Assembly: GCF_035989885.1 (NCBI RefSeq)
Contig: NZ_CP108518.1
Span: 5,757,001-5,821,000 of the forward strand
DNA: 64,000 nucleotides
Source: Streptomyces sp. NBC_01232
GTDB lineage: Bacteria > Actinomycetota > Actinomycetes > Streptomycetales > Streptomycetaceae
Direction of reading: 5' to 3'
Both the position numbers and the translations under genes were made by a program. The notes below the pieces were generated by a model, which saw nothing but the letters and a program-made list of their open reading frames with translations, made no database searches and had not been told where the DNA came from. Each line of letters begins with the position of its first letter. Position 1 is the first letter of the stretch. Positions 54,287 to 61,713 of this stretch are shown here, piece after piece.

Positions 54287-55372
54287 ATGACGACGCCCAC
54301 GATCGAGCTCAAGCCCTCCTCGAACCCGCTGTCCGATGCGGAGCGCGAGGCGATCCTGGCCAGCCCCGGCTTCGGCCGCCACTTCACCGACCACATGGTG
54401 ACGATCAAGTGGACCGAGGGTCGCGGCTGGCACGACGCCGAGCTGGTCCCGTACGCGCCGCTCGCGATCGACCCGGCGAACATGACCCTGCACTACGCGC
54501 AGACGATCTTCGAAGGCCTCAAGGCCTACCGTCAGCCCGACGGCACCGTGGCCACCTTCCGCCCGGAGGCCAACGCCGCGCGCTTCCAGTCCTCCGCCCG
54601 CCGCATGGCCATGCCGGAGCTGCCGACCGAGCTCTTCATCGAGGCCTGCGACGCGCTGATCAAGCAGGACCGCGCCTGGGTTCCGGACTCCGGCGAGGCC
54701 TCGCTCTACCTGCGGCCGTTCATGTTCGCCTCCGAGGTCGGCCTCGGCGTCCGCCCGGCGAACGAGTTCCTCTTCATCGTCATCGCCTCGCCCGCCGGCG
54801 CCTACTTCCCCGGCGGCGTCAAGCCCGTCTCCGTCTGGCTCTCCGAGGACTACGTCCGCGCGGTCAAGGGCGGCACCGGAGCGGCCAAGACCGGCGGCAA
54901 CTACGCCGCCTCGCTGGTCGCGCAGGCCCAGGCCGCCTCGCACGGCTGCGACCAGGTGGTCTGGCTCGACGCCGTCGAGCACCGCTGGATCGAGGAGATG
55001 GGCGGCATGAACCTGTACTTCGTGTACGGCGACCGCATCGTCACCCCGGAGCTCACCGGATCGCTCCTGCCCGGCATCACCCGCGACTCCCTCCTCACCA
55101 TCGCCCGCGACCTCGGCTACACCGCCGAGGAGGGCCGCCTGACCACCGAGGACTGGCAGCGCGACAACGCCAACGGCACCCTCACCGAGGTGTTCGCCTG
55201 CGGCACCGCCGCCGTGATCACCCCGGTCGGCTCGGTCAAGTCCGAGCGTGCCGACTGGACCCAGGGCGACGGCGAGCCGGGCCGGGTCACCATGCGCCTG
55301 CGCAAGGCGCTGCTGGAACTCCAGACCGGCCACAGCGCCGACACCCACGGCTGGATGCACCCGCTGGGCTAG
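54287..55372 (+). CDS. ilvE: branched-chain amino-acid aminotransferase
   Basis: 361 residues, a fold-type IV PLP enzyme (long form). It transfers the amino group between glutamate and the branched-chain 2-ketoacids, the last step of valine, leucine and isoleucine synthesis. Visible: [32 protein letters not shown], the PLP Lys in [39 protein letters not shown] and [15 protein letters not shown]. The ATG follows GAAGGAC with about 10 nt spacing. A frame extending to 54131 crosses the leuB-ilvE gap and is not used. Confidence 0.96.
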   Translation: MTTPTIELKPSSNPLSDAEREAILASPGFGRHFTDHMVTIKWTEGRGWHDAELVPYAPLAIDPANMTLHYAQTIFEGLKAYRQPDGTVATFRPEANAARFQSSARRMAMPELPTELFIEACDALIKQDRAWVPDSGEASLYLRPFMFASEVGLGVRPANEFLFIVIASPAGAYFPGGVKPVSVWLSEDYVRAVKGGTGAAKTGGNYAASLVAQAQAASHGCDQVVWLDAVEHRWIEEMGGMNLYFVYGDRIVTPELTGSLLPGITRDSLLTIARDLGYTAEEGRLTTEDWQRDNANGTLTEVFACGTAAVITPVGSVKSERADWTQGDGEPGRVTMRLRKALLELQTGHSADTHGWMHPLG

Positions 55373-55386
55373 TCCCCCCACGTTCC

Positions 55387-55433
55387 ACGCGACAGGCCCG
55401 CACCCGGACATCCGGGGTGCGGGCCTGTCGCGT
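55387..55433. terminator. bidirectional terminator between ilvE and permease gene
   Basis: A perfect 19-bp stem (55387-55405 with 55415-55433), 9-nt loop, between convergent genes and 15 bp from both stop codons. Confidence 0.88.
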
Positions 55434-55447
55434 ACGTACGGGGGTGC

Positions 55448-56872
55448 TCAGGCGTTCGCCGGCTCCTCGGCGGCGAGCGCCGGGACCGGGGCGGGGGAGC
55501 GGCGGGCGGTGAGCGCGGTGTACACGAGCCCGCCCGTCAGACCGGAGAGGACGAACGAGCAGTCCACACCGCCGGTGAGGGCGAGCAGCGGACCCTCGTA
55601 GAAGGGGGTGGTCACGGCGAGCAGGCCGATGCCCGCGCCGATCGCCCAGGAGGCGGTGGCCGCGACGTTCCAGCCGGAGCGGTACCAGTAGATCCCGCCC
55701 ACCGAGCGGCGGTTGAAGACCTGCAGCGCGTCGGCGTCGTAGCGCCCGCGGCAGCGCACGTACCCGATCAGGGTGATCACGGCCCACGGGGTGCCGATCG
55801 CGGTCAGCACCAGCACGAACGAGGTCATCGCGGACTGCACGTCCCACTCGAAGGAGCCGATGAACACGAAGGCGGTGGCGACGGCGGCCGCGACCAGGGT
55901 GGCCGTGGTCCGGGTGGCCCTGGGCACGATCGCGTCGAGGTCGAGGCCCATCGAGTAGAGCATCAGCCCGGCGTTGCCCACCGAACCGCCCGCGGCGGCG
56001 GCGAGCAGCGGCACCAGGTACCAGAACGGTGCGGCCTCGACCAGCGGTCCGGCGTACTCGGCCCCGGCCCGGGCGGCCAGCGCCGTGTAGGTGCCGAAGA
56101 GCTGCGGGATCAGCAGGCCGAAGAGCAGTCCGAGGCCGGTGGCCCAGAGCACCTTGCGGGAGCTGTGCCGGCGCGGGGAGATGTAGCGGGTGTAGTCGCC
56201 GAGCAGAGTGATGAAGGCGACCGGGCCGCTGAGCCCGGCGGCGACGGCGGCGAGGATCCAGGTCGGCCAGAAGGAGCCGAGCAGGTACGGGGTCTGCGGC
56301 GGGGCGGCGGTGGTGAAGTCCCCGGAGTACGCGAAGACGCCGACGGCCAGCAGCGCCACCATGCCGATGGCCAGGATCTTGCTCATGCGCAGCAGCAGCC
56401 GGTAGCCGAAGACGGCCGCGACGACGGTGCACGCGGCCAGCGCGCCGTACATCACCCCCCGCGAGGCTCCGGTGTCCGGCAGCCCGGTGAGCCGGGACAG
56501 GACGCCCACCATCACGTCTCCGCCGATCCACAGGGTCAGCGCGGTGTAGCCGAGGGAGAGCAGCAGGCCCACCACCGAGCCCACGAGCCGGCCGCGGACG
56601 CCGAACTGTGCGCCGCTGGAGGTCGAGAGGTTCGTCGCGGTGCGCAGGGAGACGAGTGCCAGCGGCGCGGTGAAGGCGATTCCTACGAGCGTGCCGGTCA
56701 CGATGGCGGTGACCGAGGGCCACTGCCCCAGTCCGAAGGACGGGGGCAGCCAGCCGAAGACGATCACACCGAGGCAGAGGTTGGAGCCGAGAAGGATCGA
56801 GATCAGGTCACGGGGACCGCTCGTCCGCTCCTCCTCCGGGATGGTGTCGACTCCGCGCTGTTCGATGGGCAT
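55448..56872 (-). CDS. NCS1-family nucleobase/cytosine permease
   Basis: 474 residues with about 12 membrane helices and the purine-cytosine permease pattern: DLISILLGSNLCLGVIVFGWL, GAQFGVRGRLVGSVVGLLLSLGYTALTLWIGGD, FITLLGDYTRYISPRRHSSRKVLW. It imports a nucleobase or related ureide with H+ or Na+. ATG 56872 has AAGGGAG 6 nt upstream. The annotated-looking start 57 nt further up lacks this. It is divergent from the urease-like genes, and the shared spacer has two dyads, so the cargo may be a nitrogen compound used by that operon. Confidence 0.92.
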   Translation of the reverse strand: MPIEQRGVDTIPEEERTSGPRDLISILLGSNLCLGVIVFGWLPPSFGLGQWPSVTAIVTGTLVGIAFTAPLALVSLRTATNLSTSSGAQFGVRGRLVGSVVGLLLSLGYTALTLWIGGDVMVGVLSRLTGLPDTGASRGVMYGALAACTVVAAVFGYRLLLRMSKILAIGMVALLAVGVFAYSGDFTTAAPPQTPYLLGSFWPTWILAAVAAGLSGPVAFITLLGDYTRYISPRRHSSRKVLWATGLGLLFGLLIPQLFGTYTALAARAGAEYAGPLVEAAPFWYLVPLLAAAAGGSVGNAGLMLYSMGLDLDAIVPRATRTTATLVAAAVATAFVFIGSFEWDVQSAMTSFVLVLTAIGTPWAVITLIGYVRCRGRYDADALQVFNRRSVGGIYWYRSGWNVAATASWAIGAGIGLLAVTTPFYEGPLLALTGGVDCSFVLSGLTGGLVYTALTARRSPAPVPALAAEEPANA

Positions 56873-56914
56873 GGGGGACTCCCTTGGCAGGGCGGGGGGT
56901 GGTTGCGCTTTTGT

Positions 56915-57000
56915 TTGAGCGACACTCAATGTGACTCAAGGCCTGCTCCCAGGTCAATGATTCCCTCCAAGGAAATGAAGAGTTAGAGTGATGCTCTAAC
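56915..57000. promoter_or_regulatory. two related dyads between permease and urease-like operon
   Basis: TTGAGCGACACTCAA (56915-56929) and GTTAGAGTGATGCTCTAAC (56982-57000) share the pattern GAG-N5-CTC. Further ACTCAAG half-sites occur near 56933 and 57007. A TAGAGT in the second dyad may be the -10 box of the urease-like operon, so binding there would block transcription. The TetR gene at the end of the operon is the obvious candidate to bind. Confidence 0.65.
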
Positions 57001-57028
57001 CCATCGACTCAAGAGGTGGTGGATCGGC

Positions 57029-57739
57029 GTGCGGCTGACCCCTACGGAGCGCGACCGGCTGCTGCTCCGCAGCGCTGCGGAACTGGCCAGGGCCCGGCGC
57101 GCCCGCGGCCTGAAGCTCAACGTCCCGGAGGCGACCGCGCTGATCGCGGACACGGTCTGCGAGGCGGCGCGCGACGGCAAGCGGCTCGCGGAGGCGATCG
57201 AGGAGGCCCGCAGTGTCCTGGGCCCGGACGACGTCCTGCCGGGCGTCGCCGATGTGGTCGCCGAGGTGCACGTGGAGGCCGTCTTCGACGACGGATCCCG
57301 TCTCGCCGTGGTCTCCTCGCCCATCCGGGGCGCCGTCCCGATGGGCGACGACGCCCCGGGCGCGGTCGTCCCCGGCCCCGGCGCCCCCCAGCCGGAGCCG
57401 GTCCTGAGCCTGCACGTGCGCAACACCGCCGCGGTGCCGGTGAGCGTGACCTCGCACTTCCATTTCTTCGAGGCGAACCCGCGGCTCGACTTCGACCGGG
57501 CGGCGGCGTACGGGATGCGGCTGTGCGTGCCGGCGGGCTCGTCCGTCCGGTTCGACCCCCACGGCGAGGGCGAGGTCGGACTCGTACCCATCGGCGGGGA
57601 CCGGATCGCGATCGGCTTCGCGGGACTGGTCGACGGACCCCTGGACGCACCCGGAGCCAAGGACGAGGCCCTGCGCCGCGCGGCGGCCTGCGGTTACCTC
57701 GGCGTCGCCGCCGAACACGAGGACGGAGACCGGGCGTGA
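57029..57739 (+). CDS. ureA: fused urease gamma/beta subunit (UreAB)
   Basis: 236 residues. The gamma domain covers residues 1-100 (LTPTERDRLLLRSAAELARARRARGLKLNVPEATALI, then a VADVVAEVHVEAVFDDGSRLAVV end). The beta domain follows a Pro-rich linker (VRNTAAVPVSVTSHFHFFEANPRLDFDRAAAYGMRL, GFAGLVDGPLD). Fusion of the two is known in Streptomyces and Helicobacter. The GTG at 57029 has AGAGGTGGTGG upstream. It overlaps ureC by 4 bp (GTGA). Confidence 0.92.
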   Translation: MRLTPTERDRLLLRSAAELARARRARGLKLNVPEATALIADTVCEAARDGKRLAEAIEEARSVLGPDDVLPGVADVVAEVHVEAVFDDGSRLAVVSSPIRGAVPMGDDAPGAVVPGPGAPQPEPVLSLHVRNTAAVPVSVTSHFHFFEANPRLDFDRAAAYGMRLCVPAGSSVRFDPHGEGEVGLVPIGGDRIAIGFAGLVDGPLDAPGAKDEALRRAAACGYLGVAAEHEDGDRA

Positions 57740-59469
57740 GCAAGAAGACCCCGCACAGCGATCACTGTGCGCCGGGCAGCCGGCACATCGACCCGCACGA
57801 GTACGTGTCCGTCTTCGGCCCCCGTGCCGGGGACCGGGTGCGGCTGGGCGACTCCGGGCTGACGGTCCGCGTCGAGCACGACGCGCAGAGGCCCGGCGAC
57901 GAGTTCCTGGCCGGCTTCGGCAAGACGGCCCGCGACGGCCTGCACCTGAAGGCCGCCGCGGTCCGCGGGACCTGCGACGTCGTCATCAGCAATGTGCTGG
58001 TCATCGACGCCGTCCTCGGTATCCGCAAGGTCTCCATCGGTATCCGCGAGGGCCGGATCCACGCGATCGGCCGGGCCGGCAACCCCGACACCCTCGACGG
58101 CGTCGACGTGGTCGTCGGCACCGGCACGACGATCGTCTCGGGTGAGGGCCTGATCGCGACCGCCGGGGCGGTGGACACCCACGTCCACCTGCTCTCCCCC
58201 CGCATCATGGAAGCCTCGCTCGCCGCGGGAGTCACCACGATCATCGGCCAGGAGTTCGGCCCCGTCTGGGGCGTCGGCGTCAACTCCCCGTGGGCGCTGA
58301 AGCACGCGTTCAACGCCTTCGACGCCTGGCCCGTCAACATCGGCTTCCTCGCCCGCGGCTCCTCCTCCGACGCCGCCCCGCTGGTCGAGGCGCTCGCCGA
58401 GGGCGGCGCGTCCGGTTTCAAGGTCCACGAGGACATGGGTGCCCACACCCGGGCCCTGGACACGGCGTTGCGGGTGGCCGAGGAGTACGACGTGCAGGTG
58501 GCCCTGCACAGTGACGGTCTGAACGAGTGCCTGTCCGTCGAGGACACCCTGCGGGTGCTGGACGGCCGGACCATCCACGCCTTCCACATCGAGGGCTGCG
58601 GCGGCGGTCACGTCCCGAACGTGCTGAAGATGGCGGGCGTGCCGAACGTCATCGGTTCCTCCACGAATCCGACGCTGCCGTTCGGGCGGGACGCGGTGGC
58701 CGAGCACTACGGAATGATCGTCTCGGTCCACGACCTCAAGCCCGACCTGCCCGGTGACGCCGCCATGGCCCGTGACCGGATCCGGGCCGGGACCATGGGC
58801 GCCGAGGACGTGCTCCACGACCTCGGGGCCATCGGGATCACCTCCTCCGACGCCCAGGGCATGGGGCGTGCGGGTGAGACCATCCGCCGCACCTTCGCGA
58901 TGGCCGCCAAGATGAAGGGCGAGCTCGGCCCGATGGACGGCGACGGTGACGGCGACGACAACGCCCGCGTCCTGCGCTACATCGCCAAGCTCACCATCAA
59001 TCCCGCCATCGCCCACGGCCTCGCCCACGAGATCGGCTCCATCGAAGTCGGCAAACTCGCCGACATCGTGCTCTGGCGCCCCCCGTTCTTCGGCGCCAAG
59101 CCCCAGCTCGTCCTGAAGTCCGGTTTCCCCGCCTACGGCGTCACCGGCGACCCCAACGCCGCCACCGACACCTGCGAACCGCTCGTCCTCGGACCGCAGT
59201 TCGGCTCCTACGGGGCCACGGCCGCCGACATCTCCGTCGCCTTCGTCTCCGCCGCGGCCGCCGCCCTCGGCAGCGACGAGATGCCGACCCGCCGCCGCCG
59301 GGTCGCCGTACGCGGCACCCGCGGGATCGGCCCCGCGGACCTCCTGCTCAACTCCCGGGTGGGCGCGGTCGATGTGGACGCGCGCAGCGGACTGGTCTCC
59401 CTCGACGGGGAACCGCTGCGCTCCGAGGCCGCCGAATCGGTCTCCCTCAACCGCCTGTACTTCCTGTAA
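57736..59469 (+). CDS. ureC: urease alpha subunit-like protein with altered flap
   Basis: 577 residues, the normal UreC length. The nickel-site residues seem intact: HVH in DTHVHLLSP, the carbamylated Lys and a His in GFKVHEDMG, His in VALHSDGLNE, His in FHIEGCGGGH and Asp in SSDAQGMGR. In the mobile flap, where ureases usually have VCHHL, this protein has SVHDL, so the conserved Cys is Val and the second His is Asp. HEDWG is HEDMG. No ureD, ureE, ureF or ureG is in the window, so nickel insertion would depend on genes elsewhere. It may hydrolyse urea or a related carbamoyl compound. Agmatine deiminase is 30 bp downstream. Confidence 0.9.
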   Translation: MSKKTPHSDHCAPGSRHIDPHEYVSVFGPRAGDRVRLGDSGLTVRVEHDAQRPGDEFLAGFGKTARDGLHLKAAAVRGTCDVVISNVLVIDAVLGIRKVSIGIREGRIHAIGRAGNPDTLDGVDVVVGTGTTIVSGEGLIATAGAVDTHVHLLSPRIMEASLAAGVTTIIGQEFGPVWGVGVNSPWALKHAFNAFDAWPVNIGFLARGSSSDAAPLVEALAEGGASGFKVHEDMGAHTRALDTALRVAEEYDVQVALHSDGLNECLSVEDTLRVLDGRTIHAFHIEGCGGGHVPNVLKMAGVPNVIGSSTNPTLPFGRDAVAEHYGMIVSVHDLKPDLPGDAAMARDRIRAGTMGAEDVLHDLGAIGITSSDAQGMGRAGETIRRTFAMAAKMKGELGPMDGDGDGDDNARVLRYIAKLTINPAIAHGLAHEIGSIEVGKLADIVLWRPPFFGAKPQLVLKSGFPAYGVTGDPNAATDTCEPLVLGPQFGSYGATAADISVAFVSAAAAALGSDEMPTRRRRVAVRGTRGIGPADLLLNSRVGAVDVDARSGLVSLDGEPLRSEAAESVSLNRLYFL

Positions 59470-59499
59470 GCCAGCACAGCCCGTGAGGACCTGCCTGCC

Positions 59500-60534
59500 A
59501 TGACCAAGCCTGTGAACGACGGCTTCCGGATGCCCGCCGAGTGGACCCCCCACGAGCGCACCTGGATGGCCTGGCCCAGCCCCAACCCCACCTTCACCAA
59601 CGCGCAGGAGCTCGCCGAGGCCCGCGAGGCATGGGGCGCCGTCGCCCGCGCCGTCCGCGCGTACGAGCCGGTGACCCTCGTGGTCTCGCCCGGCGACGCG
59701 GAAAGCGCCCGTGCGATCGTGGGCGACGACGTACAGCTGGTCGAGCGGGAGCTCGACGACGCCTGGATGCGCGACATCGGCCCGACCTTCGTCACCAACG
59801 ACGCCGGCGGGCTCGCGGCCGTCGACTGGACCTTCAACGGCTGGGGCGCCCAGGAGTGGGCCCGCTGGGAGCACGACTCGAAGGTCGCCCGGCACGTCTC
59901 GGACGTGGCCGGCACCCGCACGTACAGCACCGAGCTCGTCAACGAGGGCGGCGCCATCCACGTCGACGGCGAGGGCACGGTGCTGCTCACCGACACCGTG
60001 CAGCTGGGCGAGGGCCGCAACCCCGGCTGGACCCGCCAGCAGGTGGAGGCCGAGATCCACGCCCACCTCGGCACCACCAAGGCGATCTGGCTGCCGTACG
60101 GCCTGGCCGGCGACTACGGCACCTACGGCACCCAGGGGCACGTGGACATCGTGGCCGCCTTCGCCCGCCCCGGTGTCGTCATGGTCCACACCCAGCCCGA
60201 CCCGGCCCACCCGGACCACGAGCGCTGCAAGACCATCGCGGCCATCCTGCGCGCGTCCACCGACGCCCGGGGGCGGCAGCTGGAGGTCGTGGAGATCCCG
60301 GCGCCGACCGTGCTGGAGGAGGACGGCGAATGGGTGGACTATTCGTATATCAACCACTACCTGTGCAACGGCGGCGTCGTCCTGTGCTCCTTCGACGACC
60401 CGCGCGACGAGGAGGCCGCCGAGATCTTCCGCGGACTGTTCCCCGGGCGGACCGTGACCCTCGTTGACGCACGTACGATTTTCGCCGGGGGTGGCGGCAT
60501 TCATTGCATCACCCAGCAGCAGCCGAAGGTCTGA
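59500..60534 (+). CDS. aguA: agmatine deiminase
   Basis: 344 residues of the PPAD/agmatine deiminase family, which converts agmatine to N-carbamoylputrescine and ammonia. Visible: FRMPAEWTPHERTWMAWPS, DDAWMRDIGPTFV, WTFNGWGAQ, the catalytic His in GTYGTQGHVDIVAAF, INHYLCNGGVVLCSFDD and the catalytic Cys in FAGGGGIHCITQQQP. The next enzyme of the putrescine route, N-carbamoylputrescine amidohydrolase, is not in the window. It lies between ureC and a TetR gene in one tight operon. Confidence 0.95.
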   Translation: MTKPVNDGFRMPAEWTPHERTWMAWPSPNPTFTNAQELAEAREAWGAVARAVRAYEPVTLVVSPGDAESARAIVGDDVQLVERELDDAWMRDIGPTFVTNDAGGLAAVDWTFNGWGAQEWARWEHDSKVARHVSDVAGTRTYSTELVNEGGAIHVDGEGTVLLTDTVQLGEGRNPGWTRQQVEAEIHAHLGTTKAIWLPYGLAGDYGTYGTQGHVDIVAAFARPGVVMVHTQPDPAHPDHERCKTIAAILRASTDARGRQLEVVEIPAPTVLEEDGEWVDYSYINHYLCNGGVVLCSFDDPRDEEAAEIFRGLFPGRTVTLVDARTIFAGGGGIHCITQQQPKV

Positions 60535-60574
60535 TCCGCAGACGGCCGGCAGCCGACCGACAAGGAGTGGGTCC

Positions 60575-61195
60575 ATGGTGGCGGGTGGAGTACCGGTACG
60601 CGCGGCGCGGAAGAACGCGCCCCCGCGCGAGGACGTACTCGTCGCCGCCATGGCCACGATCGCCGAGCGCGGCCTCGAAGGCCTGACCATGGCCGGACTG
60701 GGCCGCGAGGTCGGCATGAGCAGCGGCCACCTCCTCTACTACTTCCGCAGCAAGGACGAGCTCCTGCTGCAGACCCTGGAGTGGAGCGAGGCGGAACTGG
60801 GCGGCGAGCGGCGGGCCCTGCTCGCCCGCCGCGGTCCGGTGAGCGAGCGCCTGCAGGCGTACGTGGACCTGTACGTGCCCACCCGCGCGCGCGATCCGCA
60901 CTGGACGCTGTGGCTGGAGGTCTGGAACCGCTCCCAGAACGCCGGCCCCCAGGAGCGCGAGAGGCAGGCGGCCATCGAGGGCGCCTGGCACCGTGACCTG
61001 GTGGCCCTGCTGGCCGAGGGCATCTCGCGCGGCGAGTTCCGCCCGGTGGACGCCGAGCGCGTGGCGACCCGGGTCCGGGCCCTGCTCGACGGATTCAGCA
61101 TCCAGCTGGCGGTCGGTCTGCCGACGCTGGACCGCACGGCGATCCTCACCCACGTGAGGGAATTCCTGGTGGAGACGCTCTCCCCGGACGCCTAG
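60575..61195 (+). CDS. TetR-family regulator of the urease/agmatine operon
   Basis: 206 residues. The N-terminal helix-turn-helix is clear (AAMATIAERGLEGLTMAGLGREVGMSSGHLLYYFRSKDELLLQTL). The C-terminal part is of the BetI-like type (LWLEVWNRSQNAGPQERERQ ... RVRALLDGFSIQLAVGL). BetI-like regulators often sense amines. The ATG follows AAGGAG, 40 bp after aguA. Its TAG stop (61193-61195) is part of the CTAG that flanks the MITE. So the element inserted exactly at the end of the gene. Confidence 0.92.
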   Translation: MVAGGVPVRAARKNAPPREDVLVAAMATIAERGLEGLTMAGLGREVGMSSGHLLYYFRSKDELLLQTLEWSEAELGGERRALLARRGPVSERLQAYVDLYVPTRARDPHWTLWLEVWNRSQNAGPQERERQAAIEGAWHRDLVALLAEGISRGEFRPVDAERVATRVRALLDGFSIQLAVGLPTLDRTAILTHVREFLVETLSPDA

Positions 61196-61354
61196 GTCGT
61201 CTCTTTTGGATCTTGTCGGTCGGCCCGCGTCGTCCGGTGCCGTGCATCGCAAGGCGGAGGAGCGCCGTTGTACTGGACGTACTGCGGTGCTCCGACAACG
61301 CGGCGAGGTGCGGTGCCGGGCGACGCGGGCCCGACAAGATCCGAAAGAGACGAC
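61196..61354. mobile_element. 159-bp MITE-like element flanked by CTAG duplications
   Basis: The ends are inverted repeats: GTCGTCTCTTTTGGATCTTG at the left and the reverse complement GTCGTCTCTTTCGGATCTTG at the right. Similarity continues inward for about 40 bp with a short indel. CTAG lies immediately outside both ends (61192-61195 and 61355-61358). There is no transposase gene. The ends and the CTAG/TA target fit non-autonomous IS630-type elements. I also recall the inner sequence as a widespread Streptomyces repeat. The long palindrome probably also ends transcription of the tetR operon. Confidence 0.8.
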
Positions 61355-61474
61355 CTAGGCCAGGCGCCGGTTCTTCCGGTGTGCGGCCGCGGTGGAGAGG
61401 GGTGCCCGCATGCTGAGATCCCTGTCCATCCGCGGCGAGCGGTGTGGCACACTGCCAGCGTGCCTGCTCAGCTC

Positions 61475-61516
61475 ATGATTATCGCCAGCAGCGCGCCGGT
61501 CCCCAGTGGCCGCTGA
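61475..61516 (+). CDS. cimA leader peptide MIIASSAPVPSGR
   Basis: A 13-residue ORF with tandem Ile codons at residues 2-3, followed by a U-tract terminator and then citramalate synthase, the first enzyme of the threonine-independent isoleucine route. An in-frame GTG at 61460 would give an 18-residue peptide and lies 6 nt after CACACT, a possible -10 box, so the message may even start at that codon. The layout is that of a transcription attenuator sensing isoleucyl-tRNA. Confidence 0.75.
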   Translation: MIIASSAPVPSGR

Positions 61517-61567
61517 ACCGCGGAAGAACTTCGCGGAAGCGGCCACCGTGCCTCGGACCCGCGCGCA

Positions 61568-61594
61568 GACCTCTCGCTACCCGCGAGGGGTTTT
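61568..61594 (+). terminator. cimA attenuator terminator
   Basis: The stem CCTCTCGC (61568-61575) pairs with GCGAGGGG (61581-61588) with one U-G pair, a 5-nt loop, then TTTTTT (61589-61594). The 3' arm and U-run (CGAGGGGTTTTTT) are the same as in the ilvB attenuator. Confidence 0.87.
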
Positions 61595-61713
61595 TTCGTT
61601 TCCCGGACCATCCGTACCGGGACCCGACCGCGCGCGATGATGGGGGCAGTGACGGCGGCCTGCCCCCTCCGGCGGGCATCCGGAACCACTCATCCGACAG
61701 GAGCCAGATCAGC

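Noticed and set aside
57694..60717. 1007-aa open frame antisense to ureC and aguA
   Set aside because: Composition is a shadow pattern and both sense genes have complete catalytic motifs.
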